Positions 42,873-50,701 of a DNA stretch of 64,000 bases are shown here, piece by piece. Source of the DNA: Leptospira kmetyi serovar Malaysia str. Bejo-Iso9 (lineage in GTDB: Bacteria > Spirochaetota > Leptospiria > Leptospirales > Leptospiraceae). Numbering within the stretch: position 1 is the stretch's first letter; each line of letters begins with the position of its first letter. The stretch is taken from contig NZ_AHMP02000002.1 in the NCBI RefSeq assembly GCF_000243735.2, positions 1 through 64,000 of the forward strand, given 5' to 3'. Both the position numbers and the translations under genes were made by a program. The notes under the pieces are model-generated. The model was given only the letters and a program-made list of their open reading frames with translations. It had not been told where the DNA came from and did no database searches.

Positions 42873-44219
42873 TTAATTACTATTTTTTTCCAAATGCTCT
42901 TTATGAGATTTGTAGTTTAAATCTTCTAATAGCCCACCGATTTGTTGAGCAATTTCATCACTGCAAAATTCATTAATTAAAATTCCTTGGAAGACTTCCC
43001 TTAAGTCATGGTAAAACCATTTTTCCTGAAGCTCACTTTCTCTATGATTCCTTTCCCATAATGCAAAAATTAGATTACTTACAATTAAAAGTGCATTTTT
43101 TTCTAATTCTTTAATTACATTCGCTACAGCTTCTCTAACTTGAATATCTCCGATCCAATTATCTGTCATCTTCTTCTCGAAACCAAAACGTAATGATTCC
43201 TTATAATAATATTCAAAGTCCGGTTCATCGTTAATTGACAATGGAACTATCGTACATAACATAGAGGAAAGAGCTTGATTTAAATGTTGCTTGTTTACAT
43301 CAACAAGGTCTTTAATGCGAGCTTTAATTAATCTTTTTTGTCCAACTGGTAAAGAATTAAATCCTTGAACTGTAATGCTAGATAGGTTAGTTTGAATTTC
43401 TGCAAGCGATCCAGATGATAACACATCAGAAAGTGTGGATTTCGGACGTTGCGACTCGGTTAATTTTTTTAGAAACTCTTCCACAGACTTTATTCTAGTA
43501 TCTTTTGGATTTAAACATTCTTTAATTAACGCATCCAGTGTAACAGGTATGCTTTCATTTGCGGCAGATAGATTGTTATAATCGCCTACCCTGGGCCTAT
43601 GTCCTGATAAGCATTCGTATAATATAACGCCTAATGAATAAATATCGCTCCTCTCGTCAACCTCGCCCCCGTTTTCTTGCTCCGGACTCATATACCCAGG
43701 TGTACCAATTGCCGAATCACCAGTAACTCTGGAATAATCTGCTTTATTCAAAGATAATCCAAAGTCAACAATGTAACAAGATTCGAGATCATCAGTGATT
43801 ATAATATTTGCTGGCTTCAAATCACGATGAATTATTTGATGTTTATGCGCATAAGAAATAGCAAGGCAAATGAATTTAAAATATTTTGTCGCTTCTTGCA
43901 AAGTTAAATATCCTCTTTGCTGAATATAGGATTTTAAGCTTGTTCCATTTATCCATTGAAAATAAATTTTGAAATCCTTTTCATTTGGCATAAATGAAAT
44001 ATCATAAATCGCGGGTATATTTGGATGAGTTAATTTTGCTAAATTTTTAGCCTCTCTCCTAAATCTTTCAATGTCCTCATTGCTCGGGGAGTCTTTGAAT
44101 AATGGGTCTAATGTTTTTATAGCTACTTCTCTGGACAGTTCTATATCCTCTGCCTTGTCAATTTTACCAAACCCGCCTTCTCCAGCAGTATCTTGAAGAA
44201 TTAAAAATCTATCTTTCAT
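42873..44219 (-). CDS. Serine/threonine protein kinase with C-terminal helical domain, 448 aa
   Basis: All key eukaryotic-like kinase motifs are present: Gly loop GEGGFGK (13-19), EVAIK with Lys35, HRDLKPAN (131-138), DFG (152-154), GTPGYMSPE (about 172-180) and DIYSLGVILYE. After residue 260 comes a ~190-residue helical, charged region unlike a PASTA or membrane segment, likely a sensing or partner-binding domain. ATG at 44219 with GAGGAAA upstream. It leads the operon with the SIR2 gene. Bacterial kinases such as Stk2 act in abortive infection, so a defence trigger is plausible. Confidence 0.9.
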   Translation of the reverse strand: MKDRFLILQDTAGEGGFGKIDKAEDIELSREVAIKTLDPLFKDSPSNEDIERFRREAKNLAKLTHPNIPAIYDISFMPNEKDFKIYFQWINGTSLKSYIQQRGYLTLQEATKYFKFICLAISYAHKHQIIHRDLKPANIIITDDLESCYIVDFGLSLNKADYSRVTGDSAIGTPGYMSPEQENGGEVDERSDIYSLGVILYECLSGHRPRVGDYNNLSAANESIPVTLDALIKECLNPKDTRIKSVEEFLKKLTESQRPKSTLSDVLSSGSLAEIQTNLSSITVQGFNSLPVGQKRLIKARIKDLVDVNKQHLNQALSSMLCTIVPLSINDEPDFEYYYKESLRFGFEKKMTDNWIGDIQVREAVANVIKELEKNALLIVSNLIFALWERNHRESELQEKWFYHDLREVFQGILINEFCSDEIAQQIGGLLEDLNYKSHKEHLEKNSN

Positions 44220-44737
44220 TTGTTTCCTCGTATTTATTCCATTTTATTTATTTTCTATCTGCCTACACACAAAATTGTTCCTCCGTCTTCATAATTCATT
44301 TACGATTGGAATCGAATTGCTTCGAATCCAATTGAGACCAAGGATTATAGATTTAAGTTTGTGAATAAACGTTAAGGATCATGCGCATCTAAACCTAATT
44401 CGAGCCTAAGACAAATAAGACCTCTTTGCCTATTTGTTCTGATAAGTTTTGCATAATTTCGCAAACTTTTTTGTATTAAATTCGAATACCTTCTTCCGCC
44501 ATTTCCCTTCCTTTTCTCTTACGCTGATTTGCGCACAATTCAATCGGCGTGTTGAAAAAACACATTCACTTTTTTGAAATTTCCCTGAAAAAGAGAGATT
44601 CAGGATTCTTATATTATGATTTTTAGAATGAAAGGCGAGCGCCATTAGATTTTTGAGATCGTCGTTTTGTAGCCACACAAAACCTGCGCGAAGCCGAAGA
44701 AACTTTGTCTCTTGGGGCCGATTCGCGTCCCTTTTCT
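44220..44737. other. Non-coding region upstream of the kinase operon
   Basis: About 520 bp with no gene I trust. A minus-strand frame at 44430-44678 (82 codons) has no ribosome site and unlikely composition. The region holds a 26-bp inverted repeat near the kinase and leads into boundary repeat B. The kinase promoter is presumably here. Confidence 0.5.
44306..44331. promoter_or_regulatory. Inverted repeat upstream of kinase gene
   Basis: TTGGAATCGAA and TTCGAATCCAA are inverted with one mismatch around TTGC, about 90 bp before the kinase start. Candidate operator. Confidence 0.5.
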
Positions 44738-44807
44738 ACTTCCGATAATATGTAATTCTGTCCCGACGTACGCTCACCTATTCTGTATGCTCTGGCGCAT
44801 CGGTATC
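44738..44807. repeat. 70-bp boundary repeat, copy B
   Basis: Begins ACTTCCGATAAT (12/12 as copy A) and ends CTGGCGCATCGGTATC (14/16 as copy A), with an unrelated 42-bp middle. It encodes the last residues and stop of the MqsA-like gene (DTDAPEHTE), as if that gene was cut and fused to the repeat by recombination. Confidence 0.7.
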
Positions 44808-45035
44808 TACTACTTCTGTTTTAGCTTTGAATTTGGCAATAACTGAATTAATATGGTTCTGCGATTCCCTTGTAAAAATTCCATCTTTGCAAACCCTACA
44901 AAAATAACCGTCTAACCCTAATACTTTAATAGAGTCATAGCCCTTAACTGAATAATTTTCTGCAAGGTCAGAACTAAAAACCGTACTTACTTCTATACCG
45001 CAAGATGGACAATTAATCCAATTTCTATCTTTCAT
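44778..45035 (-). CDS. MqsA-like zinc-domain protein, truncated, 85 aa
   Basis: Two Cys pairs (CPSC near residue 9 and CRVC near 47) separated by a small beta region, then FTRESQNHINSVIAKFKA, match the N-terminal zinc domain of MqsA-type antitoxins. The C-terminal HTH that normally follows is absent; instead the frame runs into boundary repeat B and stops. No MqsR toxin is adjacent. It overlaps the HicB-like gene by 4 nt. Probably a remnant or an orphan antitoxin fragment. Confidence 0.6.
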   Translation of the reverse strand: MKDRNWINCPSCGIEVSTVFSSDLAENYSVKGYDSIKVLGLDGYFCRVCKDGIFTRESQNHINSVIAKFKAKTEVVDTDAPEHTE

Positions 45036-45286
45036 AAATCGTCAGCTAATTTGGATGAAATAGTTTCTTTGTTTTGACTTACGGCTTTGCTTTTAATATC
45101 ATATTTTTTACATAATAGTATATAATCATTTACTGATTCCTTAAATGCCTTTTCCAATTGAGTAACCGATTTCCCTTCAAATGAAATCAAATCTTCTATT
45201 CCTTCAATTTTTCCAAAATATATTTCATCGATTGAATTAAATTGGACGGAACCTATAAAGCCTTTGTATTCAATGACTTCTTTCAT
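45032..45286 (-). CDS. HicB-like antitoxin, orphan, 84 aa
   Basis: Starts MKEVIEYKGFIGSVQFNSID and continues YFGKIEGIEDLISFEGKSVT then LEKAFKESVNDYILLCKKYD, the partial RNase H-like fold of HicB with the GxIxG and F-x-EAV-x-DYL-type pattern. ATG at 45286 with AAGGA upstream. No HicA toxin (short double-stranded RNA-binding-domain protein) is next to it. It could neutralise a chromosomal HicA or be a relic. Confidence 0.65.
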   Translation of the reverse strand: MKEVIEYKGFIGSVQFNSIDEIYFGKIEGIEDLISFEGKSVTQLEKAFKESVNDYILLCKKYDIKSKAVSQNKETISSKLADDL

Positions 45287-45315
45287 ATTATACTATCCTT
45301 ATGACTTCGGCACTT

Positions 45316-45609
45316 CTAAGCGTTAATAAGATCTTTATGATTTCTAATCCCTTTTAGTTCCGTTAAATTCTTTTGGCGCTCTTCTCTGATTTCATATTCG
45401 TTTGGAATGCCCATCCAAAACTCTATTGAATTTCCAAAAAATATTAAAACAGAATTGGCTGTAATTCCCCGCTTCCCTTAAATTATCTCACTAACTCGCG
45501 TTGGGTATATCTTTGTTTCTTTCGCTAGTCGATATGCAGAGATTTTTAATGGAAGTATAAACTCTTCATTTAAAATTTCACCAGGATGAACATTGGGATT
45601 ATTTTTCAC
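45316..45609 (-). pseudogene. higA: HigA-type antitoxin with an internal stop
   Basis: From a GTG at 45609 the frame reads MKNNPNVHPGEILNEEFILP, then ISAYRLAKETKIYPTRVSEI, a clear HigA/XRE antitoxin. A TAA at 45478-45480 falls where most HigA have the HGK loop. The same frame continues GKRGITANSVLIFFGNSIEF then EFWMGIPNEYEIREERQKNL to a TAG at 45316. About four residues also seem missing after the second helix. It is non-functional as a full-length protein, with no HigB nearby. Confidence 0.8.
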
Positions 45610-45633
45610 TTTAGTATTATCTTAAAATATTAT

Positions 45634-45921
45634 TCAAAAAACATAAACTATATTATTTTCAATTAGCTGTATGTCTTTTATTAAAGTTGCGCGCGACCCA
45701 AACTCGATTTTTCTATTAAGGATTTCCTCAATGAAAATCCTTGCACCCATAAAGGAGCTAAAATCTTTCGACTCTTCCCGGAATTCTGCAAGTACTATAA
45801 TGTCCTCATCACCTTCCCCAAAATCTAACTTAGCTATCCCTAATTTTTCGATTCCAATTTTTTTCAAGTCGGCTTCGCATCTTCGAATCATTTCAAGATC
45901 TTGCTCTAAATTCGCTGACAT
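45634..45921 (-). CDS. Degenerate nucleotidyltransferase-like (MNT) protein, 95 aa
   Basis: EDIIVLAEFREESKDFSSFM then FIEEILNRKIEFGSRATLIK and IQLIENNIVYVF resemble the C-terminal half of MNT-family antitoxins (D-x-DLLVEF, LGRKVDLVT, EAIYV). The GSRARG-type nucleotide motif that should precede is missing; in its place is an N-terminal helix. ATG at 45921. No HEPN toxin is adjacent. A remnant or diverged antitoxin. Confidence 0.55.
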   Translation of the reverse strand: MSANLEQDLEMIRRCEADLKKIGIEKLGIAKLDFGEGDEDIIVLAEFREESKDFSSFMGARIFIEEILNRKIEFGSRATLIKDIQLIENNIVYVF

Positions 45922-45995
45922 AATTAGCCTCTTTTCTTATAATTTCCTTCATTTTATGATTTTAATTTCAAACAGAAATTAAATAATTATTATAG

Positions 45996-46721
45996 ATGTG
46001 TGCCCGATTTGCTCAATCGAATAAGTGGTCGAAAACTAAATCTTTCCAATTTGTTAAAAATTTGGAAGAGCCGAAGAGTCGCTATAACATTGTCTATTCC
46101 GAGAAAGCTACGATCATTTTGAAACCAGGCAAAGATTACTTTGTCGAAGATGGAGTTTTTTCTTTACTACCGAATCGAGCTAAAACGTATAAAGAAGCGA
46201 TCAGCTATACTCATGGAAATGCGAAAACTGAAACAATTTTTGAATTGCCGACTTTTAAAGATCCTATTATAAATTCCCGCTGTATAATTCCTTTTGATGC
46301 CCTTTTCGAATCAAACGGAGAACCGAAACATAAGCAACCTTATGCGATTCGAAAGTTTAACGACGAACCTCTTGGAGTCGCTGGTATAAGTAATCGTTTT
46401 GTCGATCGAGAAACCGGAAAATCATATCAGTCATTTGCAATTATCACGGTTGTCGCCAATTCACTCGTCGCTAAATATCACCCTAAACTTCGAATGCCCG
46501 TATTTTTAGAAGATGACCAATTCGAAAAATGGCTAGATCCTTCGATGCGAGCAGAAAGAGACATAGATAATTTTCTAAAAACTTACCCTTCTGAAAAAAT
46601 GCACGCCTACCCTGTCTCTACGAAAATCTTGGCTACCAAAGAAAACCGCATGGTTTCCGAAAATTGCCTTATGCCAATCCCGGAGCCGCCGGAGCCAAAA
46701 ATTCAAATGTCCCTTTTCTAA
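45996..46721 (+). CDS. SOS response-associated peptidase family (SRAP/YedK-like), 241 aa
   Basis: SRAP proteins crosslink to abasic sites in single-stranded DNA through Cys2. Cys2 is present (MCARF), as are a NSRCIIPFDALFES segment corresponding to ARCLIPADGFYEW with the Glu kept, and YHPKLRMPVFL corresponding to the H-x-RMP motif, with two extra residues after the His. Start at ATG 45996. It lies directly upstream of umuDC, forming a DNA-damage tolerance group. Confidence 0.85.
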   Translation: MCARFAQSNKWSKTKSFQFVKNLEEPKSRYNIVYSEKATIILKPGKDYFVEDGVFSLLPNRAKTYKEAISYTHGNAKTETIFELPTFKDPIINSRCIIPFDALFESNGEPKHKQPYAIRKFNDEPLGVAGISNRFVDRETGKSYQSFAIITVVANSLVAKYHPKLRMPVFLEDDQFEKWLDPSMRAERDIDNFLKTYPSEKMHAYPVSTKILATKENRMVSENCLMPIPEPPEPKIQMSLF

Positions 46722-46752
46722 AATGCTTGCCCTCTTTTTATAATAGCATATT

Positions 46753-46771
46753 ATTTGTTTAGTAAACAAAT
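46753..46771. promoter_or_regulatory. 19-bp perfect palindrome, candidate SOS operator
   Basis: ATTTGTTTA-G-TAAACAAAT is an exact inverted repeat overlapping the start region of umuD. It contains TTTG and CAAA half sites, but 9 bases apart, whereas the published Leptospira LexA motif as I recall it is TTTG-N5-CAAA, so it may serve another repressor. Confidence 0.65.
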
Positions 46772-46778
46772 GATAGCC

Positions 46779-47195
46779 ATGTTGGACAAGATAATTTTTC
46801 AAAAACAAATCCCCCTTCTAAGAACCCGAGCACGCGCCGGATTCCCTTCGCCTGCCGAGGATTATTTCCTGAAACGCCTAGATCCGCGAGAATTGTTAGA
46901 GATAAATCCCGAAACCACATTTTACGGTCAAGTTTCCGGGACGACTTGGGAGGGTCACAAAATCTTTGACAAAGATATTCTAGCGATCGATCGCTCGATT
47001 ACTCCCGGTCACGGCCTGATCGCCGCTGTCACCTATGAAGACCAGTTCACGTTAAAGAAAATCGTAAAGATTAAAGATTCTTTATACCTTCTTGCAGAAA
47101 ACGAACAAGGAGAGCCGATCCCGATTATTCCTTCGAGTGAAGTGCGGCTCTGGGGGATTGCTACAAGTGTCACTAGGAAGCTCCTCAAACGTTAA
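46779..47195 (+). CDS. umuD: UmuD-like S24 protein with altered nucleophile, 138 aa
   Basis: Accessory subunit of polymerase V, normally self-cleaved under RecA. The Ala-Gly cleavage site is present (RARAGFPSPAEDYF). The catalytic Lys region FTLKKI is conserved. Where E. coli has GDSM, this has GTTW, so the nucleophile Ser is Thr (codon ACT). The C-terminus IRLWGIATSV-like strand is normal. Starts at 46770 and 46779 are both possible; both overlap or abut the palindrome. Overlaps umuC by 29 nt. Confidence 0.85.
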   Translation: MLDKIIFQKQIPLLRTRARAGFPSPAEDYFLKRLDPRELLEINPETTFYGQVSGTTWEGHKIFDKDILAIDRSITPGHGLIAAVTYEDQFTLKKIVKIKDSLYLLAENEQGEPIPIIPSSEVRLWGIATSVTRKLLKR

Positions 47196-48453
47196 ACGTC
47201 TATTCGCGCTCGTTGACGTGAATAATTTTTACGTCTCTTGCGAGAGAGTTTTTGAACCGCGCTTAAATCATAAAGCGGTCGTTGTACTTTCTAATAATGA
47301 CGGATGCGCCGTCTCACGCAGTGCGGAAGCGAAAGCTTTAGGCATTAATATGAGTATGCCAATTTTCAAAGCTAAAGATTTGGTGGATTCAGGCCGCCTC
47401 ATCGCGCTTTCAAGCAACTACGCACTCTATGGAGACATGAGCCATAGATTTCGTAGTGTTCTTGAAGATCTCTGTCCCGAAGTGGAACAATATTCAATCG
47501 ATGAATGCTTTTTAGAACTTACGGGATTCATAAAAGAAGATGAATGTGTTTCTTTCGGTAAAGAGCTAAGAGAAAAAATCGACCAATACCTCGGACTACC
47601 CGTTTGTGTTGGTATTGGAGAAACGAAAACTTTAGCCAAGGTCGCTAATCGAATGGCTAAGACAAGACCTTCCCTACAAGGCGTTTGCTTTTTAGACGAG
47701 CGATCGCGGGAAGAAAGTCTCAAAAGTATAAGTCCGTCGGAAATTTGGGGCGTCGGACCCGCCTACTCGTCCCTTTTGGATAAATGCGGCGTCAAAAATG
47801 CGTTAGAGTTATGCCGACTCCCGGATCACTGGATAAGAAACCAAATGACCGTCGTTGGTCTACGACTTGTTTATGAACTACGGGGTGTGTGTTGCTATGA
47901 TCTGGAATTAGCTCCACCTCCAAAAAAGGAAATCATCGTCGCCCGCGCGTTTGGCGGATACGTTTCCGATTTAGAAAGTGTGATCGAAGCAACCACAACG
48001 TATCTTTCTCGCGCCGTTGAAAAACTTTGGAATGAGGATAGATATGCTCAAGTAATCACAGTTTCATTAAGGACAGACCCATTTAAAACTAATCAGCCGC
48101 AAGACAACGATTCTATCCGTATGGAAATCCCGGTCGCAACGAAGGATCTTTTCGAACTTCAAAATTATTGCATCGCGGGAATAAAAACGATCTTCAAAAA
48201 AGGTTTTGGCTACAAAAAAAGCGGTGTAATGCTTTCCGAATTCACAACGGAATCAAAACAGAACGACTTATTCTATCAAGGAAGATCCAACGAACTTACG
48301 CAGGTAATTATTGAAATTAATAAGAAGTTCAAAACAGGAAAGATCAGAACGGGCGCGACCGGGTTCGGGCCGCGCGCATGGAGAATGAAACAAGATCGCG
48401 CGACAAAATGTCCTACCCATTATTGGAAAGACATTATTACTTTTATGGTTTAA
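47167..48453 (+). CDS. umuC: UmuC-like Y-family DNA polymerase, 428 aa
   Basis: Translesion polymerase. LVDVNNFYVSCERVFEP near the N-terminus has the first catalytic Asp (Asp17) and the steric gate region. YSIDECF has the catalytic Asp-Glu pair at about 112-113. The little-finger region follows, then the DUF4113-type C-terminus (RTGATGFGPRAWRMKQDR then SPHYWKDI-like CPTHYWKDI). GTG start at 47167 within umuD, so expression is coupled. Looks intact. Confidence 0.95.
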   Translation: MSLGSSSNVKRLFALVDVNNFYVSCERVFEPRLNHKAVVVLSNNDGCAVSRSAEAKALGINMSMPIFKAKDLVDSGRLIALSSNYALYGDMSHRFRSVLEDLCPEVEQYSIDECFLELTGFIKEDECVSFGKELREKIDQYLGLPVCVGIGETKTLAKVANRMAKTRPSLQGVCFLDERSREESLKSISPSEIWGVGPAYSSLLDKCGVKNALELCRLPDHWIRNQMTVVGLRLVYELRGVCCYDLELAPPPKKEIIVARAFGGYVSDLESVIEATTTYLSRAVEKLWNEDRYAQVITVSLRTDPFKTNQPQDNDSIRMEIPVATKDLFELQNYCIAGIKTIFKKGFGYKKSGVMLSEFTTESKQNDLFYQGRSNELTQVIIEINKKFKTGKIRTGATGFGPRAWRMKQDRATKCPTHYWKDIITFMV

Positions 48454-49409
48454 AAGCAATTATTACTTAAACGAATATCCAAGAACAGAAAACCTTCTTG
48501 ATTCAATGAACCAATTTTAAGGAATTCACCTGATTCTGTTGACCAAAATTTCTCACCATAATCATTACGATTGCCACAACGAAGAAAACCTAACTTAGAA
48601 CTACTTACAAATAGGTTACAATTTTCTCTTTGAGAGATTCTCTTTTCGATCAAATCATAATTCTCTATAGGAAGATCCTTAAAATGAAATTTTGTTAAAT
48701 CCTTTTGCAAATAGAAAACAGAATCACCTTCTCTTCCAACCATTAAACCTGTGCAGTGAACCAAATCAATTAATGAAAAATATACTTTAGGAGAATTAAA
48801 CAAATGAATAGATTCATCTTTAGGATCTTTCAAAATAACAAAGCCATATTTATCTCTAGGAATATTATCATATATACGATCAGTTCCTGTTTGAATCATT
48901 GCAATTCCGTAACCGCTAAATTGAGAAAATAGAGATATTAATTTTCTGCGCTCTTTATCATGAAGAAGGTTGTATCTGCTTTCATTATCCCGAATTTTGT
49001 CTTCCTTTTCCAATAATACGGTATCATAGATTTTCTTGATTCGATTCGAAGTGTCAAAATCTAACTTTTTATTTTTATTTGAATATTCTAATTTTTTATT
49101 TTCACCAATAGTCTTATACACATGGGCTAAAAAATCCGTAAAGACATTTGGGATGATGTAAATAACAGAATAACCGACTGCGGTCACAAGGGGAATCACC
49201 CAATGAATAGAATATATTTCATAAATTGTATTAAATTCGTTATAAGTCAGCTTATGGAAAAAGAGAATGTAGAATAAATCCCAATTCGATAATACAAAGG
49301 AAAGGAATAACGAAAAATAAAAGGGACTGCCTAAGCGTTCATTCGCAGAAGCTTTAACTTGTTCCCAAAGAGTGTTTTCAGTCTTTTTAACTAATTCTTC
49401 ATTTTCCAT
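48450..49409 (-). CDS. Two-helix membrane protein of unknown function, 319 aa
   Basis: ATG at 49409. A short charged N-terminus precedes two transmembrane segments (FYFSLFLSFVLSNWDLFYIL and HWVIPLVTAVGYSVIYIIPN, residues about 30-100). A long Lys-rich coiled region and a 180-residue soluble domain follow. AT-rich relative to umuC; convergent with it, overlapping 4 bp. The layout, two membrane helices plus a soluble sensor-like domain, is seen in abortive-infection membrane effectors, but no known family is visible. Confidence 0.6.
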   Translation of the reverse strand: MENEELVKKTENTLWEQVKASANERLGSPFYFSLFLSFVLSNWDLFYILFFHKLTYNEFNTIYEIYSIHWVIPLVTAVGYSVIYIIPNVFTDFLAHVYKTIGENKKLEYSNKNKKLDFDTSNRIKKIYDTVLLEKEDKIRDNESRYNLLHDKERRKLISLFSQFSGYGIAMIQTGTDRIYDNIPRDKYGFVILKDPKDESIHLFNSPKVYFSLIDLVHCTGLMVGREGDSVFYLQKDLTKFHFKDLPIENYDLIEKRISQRENCNLFVSSSKLGFLRCGNRNDYGEKFWSTESGEFLKIGSLNQEGFLFLDIRLSNNCF

Positions 49410-49507
49410 TCCGCTAATTTTTAAAATCTTTTCTTCATAACAAACTTTTTTTATTACTTCAGTATAAAATAATGGAATATCTTTGGAAATTAATTTAAGA
49501 TGCCATT

Positions 49508-50140
49508 ATGCGAAACAGATCAAGACTGAACCCGCCAACGCTTGAAACTCTAAACGAAAATCTCTCCGCCCTCGGGCGCACTCCAATTACCAAAAAAGAA
49601 TTCGAGCTATCTCTAAAGACTTTTTCTAAAAATGGGAAATTCATTTTTCAATCGTTTTACGCTTACTATGACGCAATAAAAAAATACGGTATTGAACTTT
49701 TCTCTATGAAGCTATATTGTACTTCATGCAATACCTTTCATTCATTTCAAGAATTCCAATATTCCAAATCCATCGATGGATTTTATAAAACCTGCAAAAA
49801 GTCAGGACGGAACGAATACCAGGGATATAGACGATTCGCCGAACGCAACGTAGACAGAGACGGAAAAAAACCAGAAATATTATACTACCGCACCAAAAAG
49901 AATAAATATCCAAAAGTGAACGGGGCATTAAATCCATTCCGAGAAAAAGCGATCGCTCTTAATGTGAAAATTTTTGGAAACACTACACTTAAAAGAATGA
50001 AAAAGTGTAACGGCGGATGTAAGAAGAGTAAGCCATTAGCTCACTTTACAAGATATAAAAGCAGTGGAAAACACTATTTATCAGACGTATGCTTTGACTG
50101 TACGGCAAAAAGGCAAAGGGAAAGAAGAAAATTCAGTTAA
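49508..50140 (+). CDS. Double zinc-finger protein, HNH-like or DNA-binding, 210 aa
   Basis: Two Cys-x2-Cys units with Phe-x2-Phe spacing: LYCTSCNTFHSFQEFQYSKS then YKTCKKSGRNEYQ, and KKCNGGCKKSKPLAHFTRYK then DVCFDCTAKRQRERR. Such C..C-FxxF-C..C knuckles occur in phage HNH-associated and transcription-related proteins. The basic C-terminus suits nucleic-acid binding. No HNH catalytic motif is visible. ATG at 49508. Lone gene between lysis and SOS modules. Confidence 0.6.
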   Translation: MRNRSRLNPPTLETLNENLSALGRTPITKKEFELSLKTFSKNGKFIFQSFYAYYDAIKKYGIELFSMKLYCTSCNTFHSFQEFQYSKSIDGFYKTCKKSGRNEYQGYRRFAERNVDRDGKKPEILYYRTKKNKYPKVNGALNPFREKAIALNVKIFGNTTLKRMKKCNGGCKKSKPLAHFTRYKSSGKHYLSDVCFDCTAKRQRERRKFS

Positions 50141-50283
50141 ACAAGAAATATTGCGAATACCTACTGAAAATCAAAATTTTCTTAAATCCAAAATTCGCTT
50201 TAAACCGGGGAAGAAAATTTCCGAAACAACGGAAAAACGTATTCAAAAATCCAAAAGGCTTTCTAAATAATTTCAAAGCAAGT

Positions 50284-50700
50284 TCACCCATGAACCTGCA
50301 AGTAAAATTTGAACCCATAATAAACAAGAAGGAGAAGCCCGACAAAAAGCCAACCGATCCGACCGAGCCAGCTTTGCATAACAATCTTGTAATACTTCCA
50401 ACGAAGATTGGTATAATCCTTTTTTAGATCCGAATAAGAACCTTTTAGCTCCAAAAATTCTAACTTCAAAGATTTCATGGAAGAAAGTTCGAGTTCTTCA
50501 GATTTTACTCTTTCTTCCTCTTCTTCTGTTCGATTTTCTTTTGATTTCAATATTTGCAAATCATTAGACTTATTCTGAATCACAGTCTCCAACTTCTTCT
50601 CGAACCGCTCGAACTTGGTGACAGTTGAACATTGTATAAGAGACACTAAGATAAAAACAACTGCAAAGGATTTAAAGAAATGAAATAGTATCGTTTTCAA
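50284..50700 (-). CDS. Unimolecular spanin (u-spanin)-like lipoprotein, 138 aa
   Basis: TTG start at 50700 with AGGAGG 8 nt upstream. The first 24 residues are a lipoprotein signal with lipobox LVSLIQC (Cys24). A long heptad-like coiled coil (KKLETVIQNKSNDLQILKSK and onward) follows, and a C-terminal transmembrane helix (WLFVGLLLLVYYGFKFYL). Outer-membrane lipid anchor plus periplasmic rod plus inner-membrane helix is exactly u-spanin topology, which fuses the two membranes at the end of lysis. It follows the holin by 1 nt. Confidence 0.8.
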   Translation of the reverse strand: MKTILFHFFKSFAVVFILVSLIQCSTVTKFERFEKKLETVIQNKSNDLQILKSKENRTEEEEERVKSEELELSSMKSLKLEFLELKGSYSDLKKDYTNLRWKYYKIVMQSWLGRIGWLFVGLLLLVYYGFKFYLQVHG

Positions 50701-50701
50701 C

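Noticed and set aside
44430..44678. 82-codon minus-strand frame upstream of the kinase
   Set aside because: No ribosome site, no recognisable pattern, and it lies in a region that otherwise looks non-coding.
41635..44807. Classical integron attC sites
   Set aside because: Conserved GTTRRRY/RYYYAAC boxes could not be seen, so I report paired boundary repeats only and leave the recombination type open.
40035..46000. Transposase or integrase in the accessory island
   Set aside because: I looked for DDE, tyrosine or serine recombinase motifs in the listed proteins and saw none, so mobility rests on the flanking repeats alone.
50064..50270. 68-codon plus-strand frame after the zinc-finger gene
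   Set aside because: Mostly an out-of-frame overlap of the zinc-finger gene followed by a Lys-rich run; no start signal.
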